Below are positions 9,079 to 16,554 of a stretch of DNA of 64,000 nucleotides, piece by piece. Within the stretch, counting starts at the first letter, position 1. Each line of letters opens with the position of its first letter. The position numbers and the translations under genes were made by a program. The DNA is taken from NCBI GenBank assembly GCA_013347225.1, contig CP054595.1:2662415-2726414 (forward strand), written 5' to 3'. The notes under the pieces were generated by a model. It did no database searches. It was not told where the DNA came from and saw nothing but the letters and a program-made list of their open reading frames with translations. Origin of the DNA: Candidatus Accumulibacter similis (GTDB lineage: Bacteria; Pseudomonadota; Gammaproteobacteria; Burkholderiales; Rhodocyclaceae).

Positions 9079-9662
9079 CAGTCCTCCATCCGCGCGTAGG
9101 GCACTGCGAGTTTGCCCGGTTCTCCGCGCGAGAAGCCCGCGGCCAGCTGGGTGATCAAGGCGTCGGTCGCCGCATGGACGCCAGGCAACGGCACGGCGCG
9201 GCCCTCGGCGGACCTGCGTAGCTTCGAGACCGCATCGAGGTCGCCATCACTGGCGAGGTCGAGCTTCTTCAGGGCGTCGAGAAGGTCGCTCAATGGAGGC
9301 TCGATGGACGCGAAGAACGCGGTCCAGGCATCGCGGTCCTCGAGCCAGCGCGCCCAGTGGGCATCGAACTGGTCCTCGATCGCCGGTGGCAGATTCCAGA
9401 GGGTGATGCATCCTGGGGGATCGAAGACTTCGGCACACCGCGCTCGGGCGACCTCGAAGACGAGGCGTGCTTGTGCAAAGCGATGGGTGCGTGGAAAGCC
9501 TCGGCTCATGAGAACAGAGCCAGCGCGCCCGAGCAAAGCGGTCCGTCGTGCGGCGTCGCCCGTGTTCCACCACCGCGCGGCGTCCATCTCACCGTAGCGC
9601 GCGACGACGAGGCGCAGCCGAAGCAGCCGGTCGAAGTTGATGTCCGGGGTGGCCGTGCTCAC
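9078..9662 (-). CDS. brxE: BREX-6-type protein BrxE
   Basis: A 194-aa protein with the segments LLRLRLVVARYGEMDAARWWNT and SRGFPRTHRFAQARLVFEVA near the N-terminus, which I recognise as BrxE. BrxE marks BREX type 6, where the published order is brxE, brxA, brxB, brxC, pglX, pglZ, brxD, brxHI. That order is matched here as far as pglX. The precise function is unknown. ATG 9662 overlaps the stop of the HTH gene by 4 bp, so it is the second gene of the operon. Confidence 0.85.
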   Translation of the reverse strand: MSTATPDINFDRLLRLRLVVARYGEMDAARWWNTGDAARRTALLGRAGSVLMSRGFPRTHRFAQARLVFEVARARCAEVFDPPGCITLWNLPPAIEDQFDAHWARWLEDRDAWTAFFASIEPPLSDLLDALKKLDLASDGDLDAVSKLRRSAEGRAVPLPGVHAATDALITQLAAGFSRGEPGKLAVPYARMED

Positions 9663-9865
9663 TCGCTCTCCTTGGCGTCTTCGGGCTCCGCAGCACCGCC
9701 TGCCTCAATCCACGCGTCGACCTGCGATAGTTTGAACTTCCACAGGCGCCCGACTCGGTGCGCTGGGAGGGACTTCGACTCGATCCAGCGGTAGACCGTG
9801 TCCTTGGCGATCCCGAGGTGCTTGGCGACCTCATCCACCGACACCCAGGGCTCTTGCTCTTGCAT
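9659..9865 (-). CDS. Helix-turn-helix (excisionase-like) regulator at head of BREX operon
   Basis: A 68-aa protein with the pattern WVSVDEVAKHLGIAKDTVYRWI at residues about 7-28 followed by LPAHRVGRLWKFKLSQVDAWI, the winged helix-turn-helix of the MerR/excisionase (HTH_17) type. It is the first gene of the BREX operon and overlaps brxE by 4 bp. A ribosome site GGAG lies 7 bases upstream of ATG 9865. By analogy it either autoregulates the operon or acts as a recombination directionality factor for the element; position favours regulation. Confidence 0.88.
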   Translation of the reverse strand: MQEQEPWVSVDEVAKHLGIAKDTVYRWIESKSLPAHRVGRLWKFKLSQVDAWIEAGGAAEPEDAKESE

Positions 9866-10923
9866 TGATCAGCTCCAGCATGGCGAAATACACAGAAGTG
9901 CCGATTGCGCTCAAGTCAGGCACGGGGATACCCTAACACAGGCGGATCAAGGTGCTCAAGCCCGACGTAGATCTAAGAAGATCGTTGAGGATCGGTATGG
10001 CAATGGGTCGGCCGCTCCTCAACCCGCCGCGGCTCGCAGCTCCCCCGGTATTGCCCGCCATGTTCGGGCTTTTCGGTCGGCGAGCCAGCTGACCATGGAG
10101 GTCATGGCCGACCGAGCGCACCGCAATTGCGGTGCCAACGGGGATCCGCCACGTGGGTGCGCCGGCTCCAAGCATTCACGCCCGCTCACGCGTTGGCTGC
10201 TGCGGGTCGACCCGCGCACGTCCCCAAAGACGTGATCTCCGGCCTACGCCTACAGCAGCCGAGTCCGCAGATATTCGGAGAATGCAAGATCGTCGATCTG
10301 CTGGCCGCCAAGGGGCTTGGGCCGGTCGCCAATGGAACGCCGTGCGATATGCTCGCCGTCATCGGCCCGAGGGCGACGGAATCAGTGGCGCTGCACGACG
10401 CCGACGTCGAACCAAAGCACGGACCAGGCTTGTCTTCGTCGGCTGGGTTCGTATGGCGGTGAAGCGAGGTGCAGATGTCGCGTAGGCAACTCGCCCTCAA
10501 GTACCGCAACTGCCGAGTTGTGTGACTAATTCCAACGGCAGGTTTCGAAGTCCTGCCGACACTCAGGTGGTCGGTTGTCGGAAGCCGCGTCCGGCCGCTT
10601 CTGGCCGGTAGCCGACCGACGCCATCCGACACCCACTGACCGCTCGCCCCTCAAAGCCGCCGGTCCGACAGGAATAGCACTGCGGAGTATCGAACGGCGG
10701 CTTTCGCCTCGTCGGTGGTTGTGATGAATGGCCGCTTCAAGAGAACTCGACCGTTGGGTCAGCATTGGTAGCGGCCAATGTGGCGAACAGAGAAGCAAAC
10801 CTCCAGAAGCGGATGATGCCGTGGCTCAGCCGTAACACAAGCCCGATCACCCACCTTCCGCTGCCCGAAATCCGCCCCTGAAGTCCACTTTTCGCCGCCG
10901 CACCGAATCCCTGGCTTCCTACC
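9866..10923. other. Long intergenic region between BREX and transfer operons
   Basis: About 1,060 bp with no reading frame I trust; the open frames on both strands have Arg/Pro/Ser-rich out-of-frame composition and no recognisable motif. It must hold the promoter of the leftward BREX operon near 9866-9960 and that of the rightward transfer operon near 10923, but I see no convincing -35/-10 pair. A perfect stem-loop lies at 10536-10558. The segment may be a scar of earlier insertions. Confidence 0.5.
10536..10558. repeat. Perfect 7-bp inverted repeat (stem-loop)
   Basis: CGGCAGG at 10536-10542 pairs exactly with CCTGCCG at 10552-10558 across a 9-base loop. No T-run follows on either side, so it is not a typical intrinsic terminator; a protein-binding site or structured RNA are equally possible. 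Confidence 0.4.
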
Positions 10924-11352
10924 ATGGCAGCCATGATTCGCACCCTGTTCGTCACCCTCCTTTCGCTCGTGGCCCTCTCCGCGCAGGCCGCGTGCTTCGA
11001 CCAGGCCGGCCTGCGCTACGGCATCGCGCCCGCGCTGCTCAAGGCCATTTCCGCCGTCGAGTCCGGCTTCAACCCCGGCGCCCGCAACCGCAATCGCGAC
11101 GGTTCCGAAGACCTCGGCCACATGCAGATCAACAGCCGCTGGCTGGCCACCCTGTCGTCGCACGGCATCGGCCGGGATGAACTCTTCGACCCGTGCACCA
11201 ACACGCACGTCGGCGCCTGGATTCTCGCGCAGAACATCCGGCGACTGGGTTACGGCTGGGAGGCGGTCGGCGCCTACAACGCGCGCAGCCCGCAGAAACG
11301 CGCGGCCTACGCCCGCAAGGTTGCCGCCAGGATCGACGCATGGCGCTCCTGA
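10924..11352 (+). CDS. Lytic transglycosylase (VirB1-like)
   Basis: A 142-aa protein with an N-terminal signal peptide (residues about 1-22, ending SAQAA) followed by a soluble lysozyme-like SLT domain. The motif AVESGFNP near residue 42 contains the expected catalytic Glu, and the segments DLGHMQIN and VGAYNA complete the family pattern. It would open the peptidoglycan so that the conjugation machine can cross the cell wall. It is the first gene of the transfer operon and overlaps the next start by 13 bp. ATG 10933 is an alternative start, three codons in. Confidence 0.9.
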   Translation: MAAMIRTLFVTLLSLVALSAQAACFDQAGLRYGIAPALLKAISAVESGFNPGARNRNRDGSEDLGHMQINSRWLATLSSHGIGRDELFDPCTNTHVGAWILAQNIRRLGYGWEAVGAYNARSPQKRAAYARKVAARIDAWRS

Positions 11353-11969
11353 CAACCAGGTCCGGCCTGCTGCTGCCCATCATGCTGCTGGCCGCCTGTG
11401 CCGGCACGCCCCTGCCCACCCGAAGTGCCGCGGCATCGCCGGACATCGGCTGGATCGACCGCCAGTTCCGGATCTGCGGCGGCAACGACTGCCCGGCGCC
11501 GACGCGCAAGGCACTGGCGCTCGTCGACGTGCTCCCGCCACGCCCGGAGGCACGTTCCGCGCTCCCGGAGATGCCGCAGGCCACCATTCCCCCGGCGACC
11601 GAGGCCGATCCGCCGGCCGCGATCATCCGCTTCCCGTTCGCCAGCAGCCGCCCGACCGCCGAAGGCCAGCAGCGCCTCGAGCGCCTGACCCGGATCGCCC
11701 CTCACTACCAGCGCATCGAACTGACCGGCCGCACCGACGACGTCGGCGGCAAGGCACCCAACGACCGCCTCGCCCGGCAGCGCGCCGAGTACGTCCGGTC
11801 CTGGCTGCTCCGCCGGGGAGTCGAAGCGGAAATCACGGTGCGTGCCGAGGGTCGCTGTTGCTACCTCGACCCGGCAGCGACCGAAGCGGCGCGCGCACAC
11901 AACCGGCGCGTCGAAGTCCGTCTCGCCGGCCGGCGGGACGCCATCCCCAACCCCATGCGAGCCCAATGA
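11340..11969 (+). CDS. OmpA-family lipoprotein
   Basis: A 209-aa product. The start at 11340 is chosen because it gives a lipoprotein signal peptide, MALLTTRSGLLLPIMLLAACAG, with lipobox LAAC and lipidated Cys near residue 20; the longer open frame upstream reads through the previous gene. Residues about 95-200 hold an OmpA/MotB-type peptidoglycan-binding domain: IIRFPFASSRPTAEG, the helix NDRLARQRAEYVRSWL and the closing NRRVEVRLA. It likely anchors the conjugation apparatus to peptidoglycan from the outer membrane. It follows the transglycosylase and precedes a small membrane protein by 1 bp. Confidence 0.87.
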   Translation: MALLTTRSGLLLPIMLLAACAGTPLPTRSAAASPDIGWIDRQFRICGGNDCPAPTRKALALVDVLPPRPEARSALPEMPQATIPPATEADPPAAIIRFPFASSRPTAEGQQRLERLTRIAPHYQRIELTGRTDDVGGKAPNDRLARQRAEYVRSWLLRRGVEAEITVRAEGRCCYLDPAATEAARAHNRRVEVRLAGRRDAIPNPMRAQ

Positions 11970-11970
11970 C

Positions 11971-12174
11971 ATGAACCTGCCGCATTCCCCCAGCTTCGTC
12001 CGCGATGTCGTCGTCGCCGGCGGATTCGTCGCCATTGGCATCCTGGCGCCCGGGTCGCCCATCGAAGGCGGCTTCGAAGCCCACCTCGGAGGCATCTCGC
12101 TCGGCCTCGGCCTCGGATGGCTCATCAAGTCCTTCATCGATCTCCACGGGAGCCGTCATGCACCGCAGTCGTAA
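11971..12174 (+). CDS. Small membrane protein of the transfer operon
   Basis: A 67-aa protein with two hydrophobic stretches, RDVVVAGGFVAIGILA (residues about 11-26) and GGISLGLGLGWLIKSFI (about 40-56), so probably two membrane passes. ATG 11971 starts right after the lipoprotein stop and the gene overlaps the pilin start by 17 bp. I do not recognise the family. Position suggests a small accessory of the conjugation apparatus or of pilin handling. Confidence 0.7.
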   Translation: MNLPHSPSFVRDVVVAGGFVAIGILAPGSPIEGGFEAHLGGISLGLGLGWLIKSFIDLHGSRHAPQS

Positions 12175-12451
12175 CTGGATCACGGGCGCACTGGCGCTCG
12201 TCCTTTTCACCAGCGCCACCGCGGCCTTGGCCGGAACCACCGGCACCGAGTTCCAGAGCCTCTACAACTGGCTCACCGGCATGGTGCAGGGCTACTTCGG
12301 CAAAGCCGCCGCGGTCGCCGCGATCGGGCTGGGCGCACTCTTCTCGCTGGCGCGGCTCAATCCGATGCCGATCCTCTCCGGAGTCGCCTTCGCCGTCTTC
12401 CTGCAGTACGCGCCGACCATCTCGACCGGCATCCTGACCGCGACGATCTGA
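12158..12451 (+). CDS. Pilin-like protein (TraA/VirB2 type)
   Basis: A 97-aa protein with a signal peptide (cleavage near ALAGTTG, residues about 24-26) followed by a short hydrophilic part and two hydrophobic segments, VAAIGLGALFSLA and PILSGVAFAVFLQYAP. Size and layout match conjugative pilins, and the position directly upstream of traL is where F-type systems carry traA. GGGAG stands 7 bases upstream of ATG 12158. The assignment rests on layout and position more than on sequence. Confidence 0.72.
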   Translation: MHRSRNWITGALALVLFTSATAALAGTTGTEFQSLYNWLTGMVQGYFGKAAAVAAIGLGALFSLARLNPMPILSGVAFAVFLQYAPTISTGILTATI

Positions 12452-12461
12452 GGCCGACGCC

Positions 12462-12752
12462 ATGGACGAGACCGGCTACATCCCGAAGTCGCTCGAAGCG
12501 CAGGAACGCTTCCTTTGGTGGGACTTCGACCAGGCCATCGTCTTCCTCCTCGTCCTCGGCACCGGCGTCATCGCCGGCAGCCTGTTCGCCAGCCTGCTCT
12601 GCGGCGCGCTGCTCGCCTGGCAGTACGGCCGGCTCAAGACCGGCAAGCACCCCAAGTTCGCCCTGCACGCCCTCTACTGGTGGCTGCCGAGCGGGCTCAT
12701 CGTCCGCGTGCGGGCGACGCCGGCCTCGCATCACCGCTTCTTCCTTGGCTGA
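12462..12752 (+). CDS. traL: Type IV conjugative transfer protein TraL
   Basis: A 96-aa membrane protein. It opens with IPKSLEAQERFLWWDFDQA, the family's N-terminal motif, then has a hydrophobic hairpin (residues about 26-52) and a basic C-terminal tail, as in F TraL/VirB3-like proteins, which assist pilus assembly at the inner membrane. It sits between the pilin and TraE, the normal F order. Confidence 0.9.
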   Translation: MDETGYIPKSLEAQERFLWWDFDQAIVFLLVLGTGVIAGSLFASLLCGALLAWQYGRLKTGKHPKFALHALYWWLPSGLIVRVRATPASHHRFFLG

Positions 12753-12755
12753 GCC

Positions 12756-13346
12756 ATGCAGTTGCGGATCTTCACCGCCGAGCGGGACAACCAGCGTGCC
12801 GAGATCACCTTCATGCGCCTCGCCGTCGGCGGCCTCGCCCTGGCGCTGCTGGCCAACGCGGCCGCGCTGCTCAGCGTCGCCGGGTCGGAGCGCACCGTCC
12901 TCATCCCGCCGGAAGTCCACAGGACCTTCTGGGTAAGCGGCCGCAAGGTGTCGGCCGACTACCTGCAGGAGATGGCCTACTGGTACGCCGGCCTTGCGCT
13001 CAACATCACGCCGCAGGTCGCCGACTACCAGAAGCACCTCTTCCTGAAGTACGCCGCACCGGCCGAGTACGGCCGCCTGCAGGCCGAGTTCGGCGCGCGC
13101 AGCGACTTCATCCGCAAGAACAACGCCTCGACCCAGTTCTCCGCCCAGGCCGTGCTGCCCAACGAAGCGACCATGCAGGTCGCGCTCTCGGGGGTGCTGA
13201 TGACCTGGGTCGGCGACAAGAAGGCCGCCGAGAAGCAGGCCACCTGGCTCGTCGGCTTTCGCTACCTCAATGGGAGACTGCATGTATCCGAGTTTCGTGA
13301 AACCAGCGACCAGGACCCGTTTGGCGCAGGCGCTGCTGCTCGCTAG
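12756..13346 (+). CDS. traE: Type IV conjugative transfer protein TraE
   Basis: A 196-aa protein with a short cytoplasmic N-terminus, one membrane helix (residues about 22-44) and a periplasmic domain, the TraE/VirB8-like layout. Motifs include RTVLIPPEVHRTFWV and SADYLQEMAYWYAGLALNITP. TraE belongs to the inner-membrane part of the pilus assembly complex. It starts 3 bp after traL and overlaps the traK start by 65 bp. Confidence 0.9.
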   Translation: MQLRIFTAERDNQRAEITFMRLAVGGLALALLANAAALLSVAGSERTVLIPPEVHRTFWVSGRKVSADYLQEMAYWYAGLALNITPQVADYQKHLFLKYAAPAEYGRLQAEFGARSDFIRKNNASTQFSAQAVLPNEATMQVALSGVLMTWVGDKKAAEKQATWLVGFRYLNGRLHVSEFRETSDQDPFGAGAAAR

Positions 13347-14004
13347 CCTCGCGTCCCCGGGGGTTGCCGCGCAGTTCGTCGAAGGCCACCCCGACGACGG
13401 GCTGGCCGCCACCGTCTCGCGCACCGAGCCCAACCTGATCCGCGTCGACGGGCGCAGGATTCGCCGCATCCACGGAGTCGAGGGCGAGTTCGCCGTCAGC
13501 GCCGATCGCGAGAGCGGCATCGCCTACCTCAAGCCGACGACCGAGCAGCCGCGGCTGACCGTCTTCGTCGCCGACGACGCCGGCCGGCACTGGAAGTTGC
13601 TGCTGCAGGTCGCCGACGTCCCGGCCGAAACGCTGGTGTTGCGCGAACGCGGCCGGCCGGCTGCAGCGGGCAGGGCGCTCGTCGCCGACGATCCGCGCCA
13701 TGCCGCCATCCGCCGGGTGCTGCTGGCCTTGGCCCGCGACACCACGCCGGAAGACATGAGCGCCAGCGAGCGGCTCGAGATCGTCCCGCTGTGGAACGAG
13801 AGCCGCTTCGTCCTGGTACGGACCCTCGAAGGGGCCCTGCGCGGCGAGAAGTACCAGCTCACCAATGTCTCGGCGACCCGGATGGTGCTCGACGAGCGCG
13901 AGTTCCACCGGCGCGGCGTGCTTGCGGTGATGATCGATGCGCTCGAACTCGATCCGGGCGAAGCGACGCAGGTGATGATCGTCCTGGAGGCACCCGATGC
14001 CTGA
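13282..14004 (+). CDS. traK: Type-F conjugative transfer secretin TraK
   Basis: A 240-aa protein with signal peptide (about residues 1-29, ending GVAAQ). The segments VSRTEPNLIRVDGRRIRRIHG and GEFAVSADRESGIAYLKP are typical of TraK, the VirB9-like part of the outer-membrane core complex with TraV and TraB. ATG 13282 is preferred to ATG 13270 because GGGAG stands 6 bases upstream. The C-terminus overlaps traB by 8 bp. Confidence 0.9.
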   Translation: MYPSFVKPATRTRLAQALLLASLASPGVAAQFVEGHPDDGLAATVSRTEPNLIRVDGRRIRRIHGVEGEFAVSADRESGIAYLKPTTEQPRLTVFVADDAGRHWKLLLQVADVPAETLVLRERGRPAAAGRALVADDPRHAAIRRVLLALARDTTPEDMSASERLEIVPLWNESRFVLVRTLEGALRGEKYQLTNVSATRMVLDEREFHRRGVLAVMIDALELDPGEATQVMIVLEAPDA

Positions 14005-15274
14005 GTCGCCCGGGAACCGGATGTCCGGGGCGATCGCCCGGTTGTCGCCGAAGCATCGGCAGTATCTGATGCTTGGCATCGGTGTGTCCGCCTTCACGCT
14101 GCTCGTCTTCGGCGGTGCGGCACTCTGGGACCAGCCGGCCCCCGGCGCGGGCGCGCCGACCGCACGCCCGCAGCCGCTGCCGATCAACCCCCCGGGCGCG
14201 CAGGCCGATCCGCGCGACATCTGGATGAGCCAGTCGAGCGAGCAGATGCGCCAGATGGAAGAGATGATCCACGGGCTGCGCCAGCAGGTCGACAGCCTCG
14301 ACCGGAAACCGGCGGCAGCGAACGGCGTGGCCCCGCCGGCACCATCGGTGCCGCAACTGCCCCCGCTGCCGCCGCCGGCGCCAGCGGTGCCCGAAACGCG
14401 GGCGCCGGCGCTGCCGCCGCTGCCCATGCCCCCGGCGAACGCCGGCCTCGCCAGCCCGCCGGCGGGTATTCCCGCCACGCCCCGCACGCCGGGCATCGCC
14501 GCGTTCGAAGTCAGTGACGCCAAAGCCGGCGCACCGCTGACCGGGAAGGGCGCCGACAAGCCGGATGCCCGCAGCTACGTCCCCTCGGGCTCGTTCTTTC
14601 GGGCGGCGCTGCTTGGCGGACTGGATGCGCCCACCGGCGGCCAGGCGCAGAGCAATCCCCATCCGGTGCTGATGCGCGTGCAGGACAACGCCTTCCTGCC
14701 GAACCGCTACCGCTTCCGGATCCGCGAGTGCTTCGCGCTTGGCGCGAGCTACGGCGACATCAGCGCCGAGCGGGCCTACATCCGGCTCGAGTCGCTCTCC
14801 TGCGTGCGCCATGACGGCCGCGCGATCGACGCCCCGGTCAAGGGCTACGTCGTCGGCGAGGACGGCAAGGCCGGCATGCGCGGGCGCCTCGTCAGCAAGC
14901 AGGGACAGGTCCTGGCGAACGCGCTGCTGGCCGGGATCGGCGCCGGCATCGGCCAGGCCTTCCAGCAAGGCGCGACGACGGTGTCGACGAATCCGCTCGG
15001 ATCGGTCGGCACGATCGAGCCGGGCAAACAGCTCCAGGCTGGGCTCGGGACGGGGGTCGGCAAGGCTCTCGACCGGCTCTCGCAGTACTACATCACGCTG
15101 GCCGAGAAGATGTTCCCGATCATCGAGATCGACGCCGGCCGCACCGTCGAGGTGGTGTTCACCAAGGGCTTTTCGCTCGACGGCGAGCCCGCCGGCGACG
15201 CGGACAGCTACACCGACATCTGGCGGCGCGGCCGCGAAGTGCAGAAGAAACCCCTCGAACCCTACAAGGAGTGA
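13997..15274 (+). CDS. traB: Conjugative transfer protein TraB (VirB10-like)
   Basis: A 425-aa protein: short cytoplasmic N-terminus, one membrane helix at residues about 26-45, a Gln/Met-rich helical stretch (about 78-100), a long Pro-rich linker (about 105-160) and a C-terminal beta-barrel domain from about residue 190, containing FFRAALLGGLDAPTGG and ALGASYGDISAERAYIRLESLSC. This is the VirB10/TraB layout that spans the periplasm and links inner and outer membranes. ATG 13997 overlaps the traK stop and has GGAGG upstream. The linker is intact. Confidence 0.93.
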   Translation: MPESPGNRMSGAIARLSPKHRQYLMLGIGVSAFTLLVFGGAALWDQPAPGAGAPTARPQPLPINPPGAQADPRDIWMSQSSEQMRQMEEMIHGLRQQVDSLDRKPAAANGVAPPAPSVPQLPPLPPPAPAVPETRAPALPPLPMPPANAGLASPPAGIPATPRTPGIAAFEVSDAKAGAPLTGKGADKPDARSYVPSGSFFRAALLGGLDAPTGGQAQSNPHPVLMRVQDNAFLPNRYRFRIRECFALGASYGDISAERAYIRLESLSCVRHDGRAIDAPVKGYVVGEDGKAGMRGRLVSKQGQVLANALLAGIGAGIGQAFQQGATTVSTNPLGSVGTIEPGKQLQAGLGTGVGKALDRLSQYYITLAEKMFPIIEIDAGRTVEVVFTKGFSLDGEPAGDADSYTDIWRRGREVQKKPLEPYKE

Positions 15275-15277
15275 GTC

Positions 15278-16000
15278 ATGCCGTACCCACCTCGTATGGC
15301 CGCGTTGAGCCTGCTCGCCCTGACCCTGTCCGTCGCCGCACAGGCCGATGAGGCACGCACCGCCCTCGCGCAACGCCTGCAGGAACGTTACCCGGCGACG
15401 CCGATCGAGCGCGTCCAGCCCTCGGAGATTCCCGGCCTGTACGAAGTGATGATCGGCCGCAATCCGGCCTACACCGACGCGACCGGCCGCTACTTCGTCT
15501 TCGGCCATCTCTTCGACCTGCAGACGCAGCGCGACCTGACCGCCGAGCGCCTGCAGGCACAGCAGCGCGTCGCCTTCGCCGAACTGCCGCTGTCGGATGC
15601 GATCAAGACGACTCGCGGCGCGGGCGAACGCGTGCTCGCCGTCTTCTCCGATCCCGACTGTCCGTACTGCCGCCGGCTCGAAGACGAACTGGCGAAGGTG
15701 GACAACCTCACCGTCTACACCTTCGCCTATCCGCTCGAGAGCCTGCATCCGCAGGCCCGCGACAAGGCGGTGGCGGTCTGGTGCGCCGCCGATCGCGCGC
15801 GCGCCTGGGCCGAGCTGATGCAGGCCGGCAAGGTCCCGCCGAAGCGCTCGTGCGCGCACCCGATCGAGCGCAACATCGCGCTCGCGCAGCGCCTGGGCAT
15901 CCAGGGCACGCCGACGCTGCTCTCCGCCGACGGGCGCCTGCTGCCCGGTGCGGCGACGAGCGAGCGCATCGAGCAGTGGCTGGCGGAGCGCCGGCCATGA
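15278..16000 (+). CDS. dsbC: DsbC-like thiol:disulfide isomerase of the transfer operon
   Basis: A 240-aa secreted protein (signal peptide about residues 1-23) with an N-terminal dimerisation-type region and a thioredoxin fold holding the active site DPDCPYC (Cys128 and Cys131) and a cis-proline loop GTPTLL near residue 212. It would isomerise disulfides of Cys-rich Tra proteins in the periplasm. SXT/R391-like elements also carry a dsbC within the tra cluster. GGAG lies just upstream, and its stop overlaps the traV start (ATGA). Confidence 0.92.
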   Translation: MPYPPRMAALSLLALTLSVAAQADEARTALAQRLQERYPATPIERVQPSEIPGLYEVMIGRNPAYTDATGRYFVFGHLFDLQTQRDLTAERLQAQQRVAFAELPLSDAIKTTRGAGERVLAVFSDPDCPYCRRLEDELAKVDNLTVYTFAYPLESLHPQARDKAVAVWCAADRARAWAELMQAGKVPPKRSCAHPIERNIALAQRLGIQGTPTLLSADGRLLPGAATSERIEQWLAERRP

Positions 16001-16554
16001 AGCGGGCCGCGCTCTGCGGTTCACTGCTGCTCGCCCTGGCCGGCTGCGCCAGCACGATGTCCGGCCTCGATGGTCCCGGCCGGTTCTCGTGCCAGGCGCC
16101 AGACGGCATCACCTGTGCCTCGCTCTCGGGGGTCTACGCCAACGCGCTGCAGAACCACCTGCCGGGTCAGGCGGGCCCGACCGACGCGGCGACGAACGTG
16201 CGCGGCGCCGCGCCGGTGCGTGCGCTGCCCCGCTCCGGTGACCCGGTGCGCAGCGCGCAGCAGGTCCGGCGCGTCTGGCTCGCGCCGTGGGAGGACGACG
16301 ACGAGGTGCTACACGACCAGTCGTACCTCTATCTGGTCGTCGATCCCGGCCGCTGGCAGGTCGAGCACGCGCGGCGGCAGGCGGGGGAGCGCTACCGTCC
16401 GGTGCGGCCGCCCGCCGCCTTCGTCCCGGCGCTGCCCCAATCCGGCGAGCGTCCGGCGCTGCGCATGGAGCGGGGAACGCCGGCCCCCGGCGCGCAACCG
16501 CCGCCGTTGCCAGGCCGGGATCTGCTGCCGCCCGCCATCGAGGGCGAACCGTGA
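15997..16554 (+). CDS. traV: Type IV conjugative transfer lipoprotein TraV
   Basis: A 185-aa protein starting MKRAALCGSLLLALAGCAS with lipobox LAGC. Two further cysteines in SCQAPDGITCASLSGVY (residues about 30-46) are characteristic of TraV, the outer-membrane lipoprotein of the core complex. A conserved VRRVWLAPWEDDDEVLHDQSY segment follows. The region after residue 140 is Pro-rich. ATG overlaps the dsbC stop and the TGA overlaps the GTG of traC. The longer open frame upstream is a shadow of dsbC. Confidence 0.9.
   Translation: MKRAALCGSLLLALAGCASTMSGLDGPGRFSCQAPDGITCASLSGVYANALQNHLPGQAGPTDAATNVRGAAPVRALPRSGDPVRSAQQVRRVWLAPWEDDDEVLHDQSYLYLVVDPGRWQVEHARRQAGERYRPVRPPAAFVPALPQSGERPALRMERGTPAPGAQPPPLPGRDLLPPAIEGEP

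Noticed and set aside
10186..10632. Open frames on both strands in the 9866-10923 gap
   Set aside because: No start site support, no motifs and low-complexity Ser/Arg/Pro composition. I could not support a gene.
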